64,000 nt of DNA from Scilla litardierei (lineage: Eukaryota; Streptophyta; Magnoliopsida; Asparagales; Asparagaceae), in NCBI GenBank assembly GCA_030789695.1, contig CM061141.1, positions 328,461,938-328,525,937 on the forward strand, read 5' to 3'. A program made the position numbers and the translations under genes. A model generated the notes under the pieces. That model was given only the letters and a program-made list of their open reading frames with translations. It ran no database searches and was not told the DNA's origin. Below, piece after piece: positions 11,471 to 22,600 of the stretch; position 1 is the first letter of the stretch, and each line of letters begins with the position of its first letter.

Positions 11471-13139
11471 ATTGGCGCTTTTTGTGGGGGAAATAAAGGG
11501 TCACACTCATGTCAAATCCCATACCAGTCAACCGAAACCCTGACCACGACAAGGATCCCATGGACCAGGATCACATTCTCACCGAAGGACGCTCTCAACC
11601 AAGTCTCCCTGGGGAGGCGATGGAGGAGACGGCCTAGCTTGGATCACCTAAGGAAGCTGGTCCGGGGCCTCTGTGGGTTGGACGAGCTCAATCGAAGCCT
11701 CCTGGGTGGTACGAGCCCAGTCGAAGATTCTCTGCATCGTCACCCTAGATCTGAGTTTTCTGAGCTACGGTCACCCCAGATCTGAGCCCGTATGAGTTCT
11801 CTGAACTTCTCCGGGCTCCGATGAGCGATATACGAGCTTCCATGACAAAGAGGCCATCGGGGCTCCGTCAACTGAACCTCCATCTCTGCTTCGTGCTCCC
11901 AAGTTTCGAAATCAATAAGACGAGCGGCCAGGCAGCAACCAAGATGGTAGGTCGTCGATCGCTAACGAATCGGTGAGGGCAACATCAGGGTTCGTCGACC
12001 CATTTGTCTGTGACCCTCCTGTGGTCGAAGAGGACGCCTCCGACCATCCTCCGGGTCGAAGATGGCGGATCTGACCAACCGTCAAAGGCATGCATCGATC
12101 ATAAAAGGTTAAAGATCGAAGATAATGATGTCTGATCGATCATGCTTGGACGACTGACCTTCAATTCGTGGAAGACGGTAACTTCTGATCGTCCACTGGG
12201 TCGGAGACGGGCACCTCCGACCCTCCTCTAGGTCGAAGACGGCTCATTTCGACCTATACTCTCCGTCCTCCGGTAAAGTTTGGCATTTGACCCTAGCTTC
12301 GAGACTTCGTCGAGGCTCGATCCGATGTCTGAGTCGAGCAACAAGGCTTCGTCAGGGCCTTCGACCTATTATCGCCATCCTTCGGTGGAGTTTTGTTTTC
12401 GACCCTAACTTCGAGACTCCGTCGAAGCTCAATTCGAAGTCTCGATCGAAGGGGAACATGGGCTAAACCTCGATCGACCATGCTAGAGGTTGTGATGTTC
12501 AATTCGACCAGGCTGGGTCATGGAGCCAGCGGGCGATCGAGATAGGGGATGAGCTCGCCCAGAACAATGGCCCTGGGCTCGTCACGAAGCATTCGACCCG
12601 GAGCTTGACCTCCATCAGATCCGATGAGGAGTTTGAACCAACAGAACTTCAGACCCAACGGGATCTCCAATTCCACGAAGCTCGAGTCTTCGAGCTCTTC
12701 GTGATAGCACCGTCTTCTTGTATTTCAATTTTTGTTTTCTCTTCATCAGTTTGTTAATTTGATCTGCAGTTAGGACGACGAAATTCATCTCTGAGGTGCT
12801 AGGGGTCGGACGAGCTTGCAGAGCCACAGATCGACCTCATCCTACCTCGTCGGTGTCCGATCCGAGACCGACTCAGGTCATTTAAGCTCATCGCAAGCTC
12901 ACCGTGCCTGGAGAAGGACAGATCCGAATTCGACTTAGATCGTTTGATCTCACCGTGCCTCGTGGGAGACAGGTCTGAACTCGTCTTCAACCTTCTGAGC
13001 CACCGTTGCTCTGATCCGAGGATCCAAGTGCAAAAGCCAACGTCAATCATCATAGCCAACATCTCCTCTGATGGCCAATCATTAAGGTTCCAAGCTTATT
13101 TCGAGCCCAAATCCGGGCTTCCAAGCAATCTGAGCTTCA
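11471..13139 (+). other. Non-coding 5' internal region of the family F element
   Basis: After the primer-site-like sequence a short frame opens at 11510 (MSNPIPVNRN...) and stops after about 40 codons; it could be a decayed gag start but has no recognisable gag motif. The rest is GC-rich with recurring 'ggtcgaagac' and 'cctccgacc' words (about 12000-12470). I see no domain. Confidence 0.65.
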
Positions 13140-14315
13140 TTGCCTCGTTGGAGCACGACCCTCACTCTCTCCCCTTCTTCCCTCCACTACGCCGCTTCCG
13201 CCTTCCTCCACTCCCCTGTCCTTTGCCTCTCCAACCCGATCCTCCATCGTCTCTCCAAGATACCCGATAGCCCCACAAAGGCCCTCCTCTTCTACGCCTG
13301 CATCCGGAACCATGGCGGAATGTTCTGCCTCCTGCCTGTGCTGCATGCTGCGCCCAGGGCGGTGTGGAATGTGAATGAGGTGGGTAGGGAGGCTCACGGG
13401 ATTGCCGTCAAGATGGGTCTGGTTTCGGACCCGTTTGTGGAGACTGGTTTGGTCGGGTTCTATTTGGCTGCCGGCTGCGTTACGGATGCACTCGGGGTGT
13501 TTGATAAAATGTCGAATAGAGATATTGTCGCTTGGAGCGTCGTGATGGACGGTTATTGTCAGACTGGTTGCTACAACGAAGCCATCCATCTGTTTGAGGA
13601 TATGAAGGGCTCAGGCATTATCCCCGATCATGTAATCCTTGCCATTGCCCTCACTGCCTGCAGCCGCACCGGAAATATTCAATTTGGTGAAGCAATCCAT
13701 TCCTGCATTTCACACAATAACATCCAGACTGATGCCCGCCTTCAAACGGCTCTTATTACCATGTACTCCAACTGTGGCTTGATGGAAACTGCACGACAAC
13801 TCTACAGTGAGCTCTTACCAAGGAACCATGTCGCATCCGCTGCCCTGGTAGTTGGTTATGCAAAGCTCGGCCAGATCGACATAGCCCGCTCTGTCTTTGA
13901 TTCGATCACTGACAAAAAAGACCTCATTGCTTGGAGCGTGATGATTTCTGGTTACGCAGAGAGTGATCGACCCACTGAAGCCCTCAGATTATTCAATGAG
14001 ATGCAGCTCTCTGGTGTTTGTCTTGACCAGATTACGATGCTGAGTGTCATATCAGCTTGTGCCAATTTGGGTGCACTTGACCAAGCACAGTCGGTTCATA
14101 ACTATGTCGACAGGAATGATTTCAATCGGGTCGTCGGTGAATAATGCACTTATTGACATGTTTTCAAAATGTGGTTCTTTGATGACCGCGAGAGAAATTT
14201 TCTATGAAATGCCGAACAGAAATATCATCAGTTGGACATCTGAGTACCGGTCTTGCAATGCATGGTGAGGGACAGCCGCAATCAGCCTCTTCGACCACAT
14301 GAAGGAAAAATCAAA
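13140..14315 (+). pseudogene. Captured PLS-type PPR gene fragment, family F copy 2
   Basis: An open frame of 334 codons runs from about 13140 to 14144. It carries successive PPR motifs, for example FVETGLVGFYLAAGCVTDAL, VVMDGYCQTGCYNEAIHLFE and [20 protein letters not shown]. From memory it resembles the Arabidopsis At4g14820 subfamily (E/DYW-type PPR, organelle RNA editing). It is not a whole gene. The frame has no ATG until codon 61 (13320). A frameshift near 14130 gives GE-stop, while the protein clearly continues in the next frame ([20 protein letters not shown], to about 14250). The C-terminal PPR motifs and E/DYW domain expected of the family are missing. The sequence runs straight into retroelement minisatellite. 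It lies on the element's sense strand and could be transcribed from the LTR. The parent gene is not in the window. Confidence 0.88.
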
Positions 14316-14405
14316 GGGACCCTCAGAATAACGAACTTGCACCATGGGTGGCCAGATTCTATGCAAGGTCGGTTACACGCATATACGTCCGGACTTTCGC
14401 GGACA

Positions 14406-15350
14406 GATCTTGAAGACCTCCGGGGCAGCTCGTCAGCTCGCCATTCAAACTGGAGTGGAAAAATGCGGGGAGGCTTTGGCCAAGCTGTACCCGCGATCTT
14501 GAAGACCTCCGGGGCAGCTCGTCAGCTCGCCACCCAAACTGGAGAGGAAAAATGCGGAGGAGGCTTTGGCCAATCTGTACCCGCGATCTTGAAGACCTCC
14601 GGGGCAGCTTGTCAGCTCGCCACCCAAACTGGAGAGGAAAAATGCGAGGGAGGCTTTGCCAATCTTTACCCGCGATCTTGAAGACCTCCGGCTCCGGGGC
14701 AACTCGTCAGTTCGCCACCCAAGCTGGAGGAGAAAAATGCGGGGATGCTTTGGCCATTCTGTACCCGCGATCTTGAAGACCTCCGGGGCAGCTCGCCACC
14801 CACACTGGAGGAGAAAAATGCGGGGGAGGCTTTGGCCAATTTGTACCCTGGATCTTGAAGACCTCAGGGGCAACTCGTCAGCTCGCCACCCAAACTGGAG
14901 AGGAAAAATACGGGGGAGGCTTTGGCCAATCTGTACCGCGATCTTGAAGACCTCCGGGGCAGCTCGTTAGCTCGCCACCCAAACTGGAGAGGAAAAATGC
15001 GGGGGAGGCTTTGGCCAATCTGTACCCGTGATCTTGAAGACAACTGGCTCCGGGGCAGCTCGTCAGCTCGCCACCCAAACTGGAGAAGAAAAATGCAGGG
15101 GAGGCTTTTGCCAATCTGTACTTGCGATCTTGAAGACCTCCGGGACAGCTCGTCAGCTCGCCACCCAAACTGGAGAGGAAAAATGCGGGGGAGGTTTTGG
15201 CCCATCTGTACCCGCGATCTTGAAGACCTCCGGGGCAGCTCGTCAGCTCGCCACCCAAACTGGAGAAGAAAAATGCGGGGAAGGCTTTGGCCAATCTGTA
15301 CCTGCGATCTTGAAGAACTCCGGAGCAGCTCGTCAGCTCGCCACCCACAA
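14406..15350. repeat. 90-bp minisatellite, 11 units
   Basis: Units begin at 14406, 14495, 14585, 14674, 14769, 14851, 14940, 15030, 15126, 15216 and 15306 (last partial). Spacing is 82-96 bp, because some units carry a 6-bp insertion (CTCCGG-like) or small deletions. It is the same unit as at 7979-8387, where only 5 copies exist. Long frames on both strands (for example minus 14864-15559) come from the repeat. Confidence 0.95.
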
Positions 15351-15517
15351 AGGTCACCACTCCACCTCTGATACATGTCTATGTTTCGGCTAACGCACTT
15401 TGTGTTTCTATGATAAGAGAGGCCTAGTCCAAGATCGGCATGATTGCCTGGCGTGGCCGACCTCGCCACCCTCAAAATTCGGGATATGCCTACAAGCTGG
15501 ACCCCCCGATAGGTCGT

Positions 15518-16544
15518 AGATCGTGATACTCCGACCTTCCATCCAAGCCAGCCAGACACACAGCCAGCTCGCCCCTCTGTCCTATCCTTGCAGGTTAATC
15601 ACTTGTTCCCCCCTAGCCCGCTCGTCGCCCATCAACCCTGAAGTCCGCCTCGACTAGTGGGAAGGGCGCACTTCGCCCCGAACCTCGCCGGTTGGGCGCC
15701 CGCTTTCCTTCGAGCCCGTCAGGCGTACAATCGGGTCGCCCGTCATCTACCTAGAGCGACTAAGTTACTCATGTGCGGCCTCGCTCCTCAGACGCACCTC
15801 GACGTTCCTTTGGCTCATTGGACATGACAAACAACATAGTACAAGGACGCCACTGACACTTCCGCCGCACGACAACCTGACAAGGCGCCCCCTGGCCGCT
15901 GCGCCCTCTGACCGCTGGTGCTTTCGGCTCTGACATCCTGACAAAAGCACCCCGGGCCGTTGCGTCGTCTGACAAAAGCATAGCTGACACGCCAGATTCT
16001 GAGATCCACGTCCGAAGATTCTGCTGACAGATGAGCCAGCTCAGCACGTCCAGTCAGCATGCCAGGTCAGCCACACACAACCGCCCCCGACATGTATAAA
16101 TACCCCCTTTACCTTCCTCGAGGGGGAGGGGGAGGTTGGCAAATTTACTCTCAATCTCATTATTCACACACAAGGGCAAAGGTCTTCCATTTCTTTGTTC
16201 TTCCACAACCGATAGCTCGTCACATACGGCCGACTCACTCTTAGTCCGACCTGCGTGCCTAGCCCCTGCTTTAAGTCCTATCACTGATTTAGGCATCGGA
16301 GAGGCTAAGGGTTGGACCCCAACCCGGCCTTTCTAACCAGCTGCTCCTTGTGCAGGCGAGCTCGTCTCAATTGGTCGTGCTCGACTCCAACCACTGGCAG
16401 TGCGACAGGCGAGGAGCAAATTCTTGGAGAAACCCGTTCCGTGGTCAGCCCTCCTTGTGCGCTCAGCCTCTTCACTACACGAACCACCGTGCCCTTGGTT
16501 CCTCATAATACAAATTCATTGTACGCGAGTTTTACCTCGCAACA
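15518..16544 (+). repeat. 3' LTR of the complete family F element, 5' end deleted
   Basis: It matches the 5' LTR from its 14th base (AGATCGTGATACTCC) to the terminal CTCGCAACA at 16544, and is followed by TSD ATAGG. Comparison with 8500-8665 shows that a deletion joined 'gataggtcgt' of the internal region to 'agatcgtg' of the LTR. Confidence 0.93.
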
Positions 16545-16549
16545 ATAGG

Positions 16550-19500
16550 TGATGGATAAACTAGAATAATAAATTCTATGTGCTTTACCTTATGATCAAC
16601 AACTTGCTTGGTTGGTGACTCAATCGCGTACTCAATCTAGGTCTTTATTCAGAATATACCACTTACCTACGGCTCCAACTTGGGCTCGGCTCCAACTTGG
16701 GCTCGGATCCAGACTCGAGCTCATGCCAGAACACCAACTCTAGCTTTATCAGAAATCTTATTCTGCCTTGATTTAGACTCCGATTCAAACTCTGACATCA
16801 CTTGTAGTTTTGCTAAGTCTGATTCTTGTTCTTTCTCTGCTCGCATCATCCGACACACATCTATTAAAAATTGTCACACATCTATCAAAAATTGTGGTCC
16901 ATCGTGCATTGTAGCATGCAAGGTTTGCACTTCAATCTTCATCACTTGGACCAGTTTTTTACACACTCGTGTTTGGGTTGTCATATGGATCAAGGTCTAG
17001 CTTTGAAGATGGTTACGAAGGATGGCGGGCAATGAAAGAAGATGGAGCCTTATAACATCTTTTCAAGGATGGACCCTTGAACAAATAGAATACCGATTGT
17101 TGAGAAGTACTGATATGCATCGTTGTGATCAATCAACCACCAACCATCTGCTTCTTCTTCAAGCTTAATTCCTGCATAAAGATACATCTATATTTCTACA
17201 ATATCATACTAAGATCCACGTGCAAACACTAACTTTAGATTTATCGGAAATTCTGATGGTTTGGACGTTGATTCGAACTCTGCCCCATTGCCAGTTTTGA
17301 CTCTAGTTCTTTCTCTACTTGCATCTTCCCACACACATCTACTAAAGCTTGTAATTCAGCTTACATTGTAGCATGCAAATTTTGCACTTTGAAAATCATC
17401 TCTTGAATTTTTCTTTTGCGCTCTATGTTTGGGTTATCCTATGGATCAATGAATAGCTTTAAAGATGGTTACAATGGATGGATGTCAGTGAAAGAAGATA
17501 TCACATCATAACATCTTCTTGACGTATGGACTCTAGAACAAATAAAGTATCAATTGTTGAAAAGTACACATACATTTTCAGGAGCAAACATCATTTATGA
17601 CTACTCGAATACTAATCACCTACTTTTCTTTCAAGCTTAATTCTTGTATAAAGATACATATGCACTTCTTAAGAGAATACATTATCCAAGCCTTCCATTC
17701 ATCTTTCAAAGTCATCTGGATTATGCTAAAATATCTCATCAAAACCTCAAAAATAATATATGTTGCCAAACTTTCTAGAAGTATTACGATAATGAGCAAT
17801 ATCTTACCAAAAGAAGGCTTATCATGAGGATAATATGAAGAGGATCGAATAAAAGACATGTTTAAAGGAGATACACACAAAAATAGGCCTGAAATACTTC
17901 AAAACACATCTAAAAATATTAGAATACTTGATCTAGCTCACATTTACCTTCAAGTGGCTTGAAAATAGCTTAGAATTACTGCAGCGGTCTGTAAAGCTAC
18001 TGTAACAAACATGCGTATTGCATTATGCATGGTTAATGTAGCAAAAATTATTGTTTTTTTATTTCGATTTTTAAAATGTAAAAACCTAAACTAGAACTAA
18101 TGAGGAAGAAGATGAAGATGAAGGTGGAATAGAAATTTTGATGCCGATATCAGATATCAAAACTTAGGCGGAACGTAATGGATTAGGATTTTTGGTGACA
18201 GAAGTTAGGGTTAAGGGAAGAAATTAATAATTAAATTAGGGATTTTGATAACGTGGACAATGGGTTGGGCCTTGTACCTAGGTGACTCGCTCACCCACCC
18301 CACACCTCGCATGTAAAAAGTCAATGGATCAGTTTCTTGCAAACCACGGAGTACACACTCAAATTTTCTTATTCAATCGTCAGTAATCTCTTTTACAATG
18401 AAATTCATAAAGGATTTTTAGGAAAACAAACTTGAACCTTAAGAAAATTAATCGTATTAAAATTCTGAAATTTACCTTTCAAAAACAAGGCTAAAAAATG
18501 ATTCAAATTTAAAACTCTAACAAAAAGAATCTGCAGATACTAATTTGACTCAAACTCTGAAAAAGAATTGAAAAGGAAACCAAAGAAAAAGAAAATTAGA
18601 AAGCTCAAAACAAAGAAACATAATCCTAAACAAATTTAAACTCTCAAATTAAATAAAAGAGAAATCCTAATCAAAATCCTTATCATTGCATGATTGAAAT
18701 TCATCCATATGTTGAACTTGCTTCGATCTTCATAATTGGGTTACACATGCATGTCATTTGTTCCAAATCAATTATAACAATGACACAATGCAAGATGGCA
18801 CACTATACATATGTTGTTTCCTAGTTTATTTTTCGAGTTGATGCTATTCAACTTTACTGGGATAAAAAGGTAAATGAGGTGTCTTATGGTAGTTAAAAAC
18901 AACTATTAGTTAACATTATTATCCTTCAGCAGTCATGATGTTTAGGATGTCGGCAGTCTCATATAGCGGCCGTTTGTAATATTTACATGTTGTAGGGTTG
19001 AGGTTTTACGTTTTACTTTTACACGGATATTTATATGAATGAAGAAACCTGTGCCCAGCTATGAAATATGATTTTATATTGTTACAAATTCAACGGGGTT
19101 TTCTTTTTCTTTGCTTCTGATATTCCCATTCAAGTCATTAATGTCTTTTGCCTGAGCGGATTTTTAGGTTACTTTGGGGAAACCATATTAAAGATGATTC
19201 TAACAAAATATGGCTATTCCTCGCATCATCTATCCTCATCTAGTGCAATCTTGAAAAGTCACCGAGCACAATGCTTCTCTATCTATATCATGTCATGTCT
19301 GTGTTACCAAGGAGTGAATGTGAATCATAGGTCAGCACTCAAGCATGTCTGGAATTTTTTCTTGCAAACTTATGCAATGAAACACGCAATTGAAATTTTA
19401 TTTGCAGAGAGTGCTTTTTACACTAATACCTTGTGTTCATGCACACCAGTTTCAAAAAGTAAAACAAGAATATCTGTTGGCCTGGGTCTAAGAGGAGGTC

Positions 19501-19613
19501 TTGAACATATAAGAATATAACCAGATATGAAACCCAGCTGGTTTGTAAAAGACTGCAGAAAAGCTTTTTCAATTTTGTGTATATGATGTTTTCCGTTTGT
19601 TAATCTTCCACAG
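16550..19613. other. AT-rich non-coding region with a roughly 490-bp tandem duplication
   Basis: No gene recognised. About 16738-17195 and 17231-17660 are diverged copies of each other. Shared landmarks are 'tttatc-gaaat-tt', 'cattgtagcatgcaa', 'tatggatcaa', 'gatggttac' and 'tcaagcttaattc'. Around 18655-18755 lies a diverged copy of the 10177-10265 repeat. If the UBP gene downstream is intact, this whole region is intron. I looked for the exon that should precede 19614 (ending in a Gly-Asn-Ser type motif) and did not find it. Confidence 0.6.
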
Positions 19614-22600
19614 TTGCTATGCTAATGCCGTCTTGCAATGCCTGACCTGCACAAAGCCTATCATGGTCTACCTGCTTCGGAGATCACATTCAAAATCATG
19701 TAATCCTTTCTTCTTTACTCATTCATTAACATTACTCAAGAAAATTCTTATCGATTTGCATCTAGGAAATGCATATTCTGTGTTGCAGAAAAAAGATTAG
19801 TTATACTCAGTGGTATCATTATATATGTTAGGTCGGGTCAGGGATTGGTGCCTTATGTGCGAACTTGAGCAGCATGTCTCAATGTTGCGAGAAGGTGGTG
19901 GTGCCTTGTCCCCTGGAAGAATCCTATCAAACATGCGGAATATTGGATGTCGGATGGGCGGTGGTAACCAAGAGGATGCTCATGAATTTCTTAGGTGAAA
20001 GAAAGCATACTCTTCCTTTGTTATGTACTTGTGCTTAGTTCAAATATTCTCTTTGCTTCTTGTGTTGCAAAGAGTTTGAAATCATAGCTTTCTTTCTTGA
20101 AGAAAATCGTTTAATTTTTTTCCTTCAAAAAACTGTTTAGAATCTGTTTTGATTTTGAAACTCAATGGTTAAAATCACATCAGGCTTCTTGTAATGTCTA
20201 TGCAAACTATATGCCTAGCGGATGTGGGTGGTGAGAAGGGAGTAAATCCAAGATTGCAAGAGACAACACTGATACAGCAAATTTTTGGTGGTCGTCTTAA
20301 ATCAAAGGTGATTTTACAATTGTTGACTTATATATGAATGTACTTACGTCTATAAATACTATTTTGTTACATGGCCCTATTAGTGGAGATGCTAGATTGG
20401 ATCCACAGCATGAACCATGTAACCTTATTGGTTCAGCTAGATATGTCCAGATTTGAACTGTCAATCCAGATAGGACACACACGCATGCATTTTTCCAATA
20501 TCAATGTTAAGCACATAATGCATTTTAGCAAATGATGACTATGTCTGTACTTGATGCTGAGTAATTGCAAGTTATTGATCAGTTTTCTGAATAAATTAGG
20601 TGAAGTGCTTGAAGTGCCATGTTGAGTCTGAAAGATATGAAAATATCATGGACCTTACTTTGGAAATACATGGTTGGGTTGAATCACTGGAAGATGCCCT
20701 CACACAGTTTACTGCTCCTGAGGATTTAGATGGAGAGAACATGTATAGATGTGGAAGGTTTGAGGTTAACTATGTATTTCGTTTTATTGAGTTATATAAC
20801 TTATCATTTCCATTTTAATCTTGTCATTAACTTTTGCGATGCAGGTGTGCTACATATGTCAAAGCTAGGAAGCAATTGAGCGTGCATGAGGTGCCAAATA
20901 TCTTAACAATAGTCTTAAAGAGATTCCAGGTAAAAATTTATTTTGGACGCGACATGAAATTTTACCAAGGTTTCCACTTGAGTTTCTGCCATAAAATGCA
21001 GAAAACTGAATGAATCCCATATAGATTGTAGTACAAATTATGTACAGAGGTCATTCTTTTTTGTCAACTGCTCAATCCACTACGCTTCATCCTTGTAACA
21101 TCATTAATTGAGAAATATATTCTCCAGTTTGGTCATGTTGATAAACACATATTTGTTTTGGTCAGTTGCTAGAGAACAAGACGATATATGGGATGATTAT
21201 TGTGTCTTGTTGAAAAAATTCCTCCACACAAGAAACAAGATATCCATGATGATGTCATTAATCTGTTTTAACATGTAACATTCATTTGGACAATGATATA
21301 TGCAGCACAGTCCAATTGTTAGTCAGGTTTTGGCCTTTTTTCAATGCCGGCTTTATTATGTAATGCCCACCTTTCACCTGATTCAACTATACTCTAAACA
21401 CAAGCTGGTAACTCAGTGGGAAAGGCACGGGATGTATTATTGAAAGTCCGGTGAATAAGTCCTGACGCTAGCCAAAGAAGGACATCAATGGAAAAAGAAG
21501 AAAAAACGTAATAAAGAAGAATCTTTCCCAACCCAAGTTGGAGCCTTAAACACCCTCTATATGGTTGTAAGTGTGTTAGAGACACATCCCATACTAGGCC
21601 CCTAACCTAGTCCATTTGTTAGGGACACATCCCATACTAGGCCTCTAACAATAGCCTAGCTAAGGACCCCTCCCATACTAGGCCTCTAACAATAGCCTAG
21701 CTAAGGACTCATCCCATACTAGGCCCTTAACATTGGGCTCACACCCCAATTATTAAGTATTAGCTAATATCCAATCCAAAACCAATTGGTGTTAGGTAGA
21801 GAGGCCCTCTAATACTTATACTTTTTATTTTTTCTATTTTCTTTTCGATGTGGGACTAATTGGGATCCTAACATATCACCACGCTTCCGACAACGCCATC
21901 CACGGCGGCCCACTTTGGGGTGCCCACTCTAAGTGGCCCACTCTGATCGTACCAGGTCGTCCCCTCTTAGGTCGCTCCTTCCACAGTCACCCTTTTCGCT
22001 TTCGACAACCACCGTCCACGACGGCCCACTCTGGGGTGCCCACTTAGTCGTGCCCACTCTGGGGTGCCCACTCTAAGTGGCCCACTCTGTCCCTTACCAG
22101 GTCGCCCCCTCTTAGGTCGCTCCTTTCACAGGTTGCCCATTTCGCAACGTGTGTCGTAGCTTGGGACTAGCTATGATATCATTTGTTAGAGACCCATCCC
22201 ATACTAGGCCCCTAACCTAGTCCATTTGTTAGGGACCCATCTCATACTAGGCCTCTAACAACAGCCTGACTAAGAACTCATCCCATACTTAGCCCTTAAT
22301 ATTGGGCTTATATCCCAATTGTTAAGTATTAGCTAGCATCCAACTCAAAACCAATTGGTGGTAGGTGGAGAGGCACTCTAATACTTATACTTTTCATTTT
22401 TCTCTTTTCTTTCCGATGTGGGACTAATTGGGATCCTAACAAAGTGCCAATACGGTAAACAACTTTACCGGTGGGTAAAGTGTGTTACAGCAAGATTGGA
22501 AGTGATTCCAATGAGTATAAGCTGATTTTATTAAATCGCACAGTGTTTCTTGTCAAATAATTTCCACTAACAGTTGCTGCGAAATGAAATGTTAAATTCT

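Larger units (their letters stand above)
10432..16544 (+). mobile_element. Complete family F LTR retrotransposon carrying a PPR gene fragment (6,113 bp)
   Basis: Order: 5' LTR (10432-11470), primer-site-like sequence ATTGGCGCTTTTTGTGGGGG (11471-11490), non-coding 5' internal part, PPR fragment (13140-14315), 90-bp minisatellite (14406-15350) and 3' LTR (15518-16544). It is flanked by a perfect 5-bp TSD, ATAGG at 10427-10431 and 16545-16549, which proves insertion as one unit. TTGGCGC directly after the LTR is typical of several plant Ty3/Gypsy lineages. I find no gag, protease, RT, RNase H or integrase, so it is non-autonomous. A deletion removed the last roughly 130 bases before the 3' LTR and the first 13 bases of that LTR. 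A second, interrupted copy of the same chimaera at 7194-9689 shows the PPR segment was captured before transposition. Confidence 0.93.

Noticed and set aside
14864..15559. 231-codon minus-strand frame, possible repeat protein
   Set aside because: Same minisatellite artefact in the second copy, interrupted differently by indels.
19068..19520. 150-codon frame upstream of the UBP exons
   Set aside because: No UBP, MYND or other domain, AT-rich intron-like sequence and no fitting splice sites.
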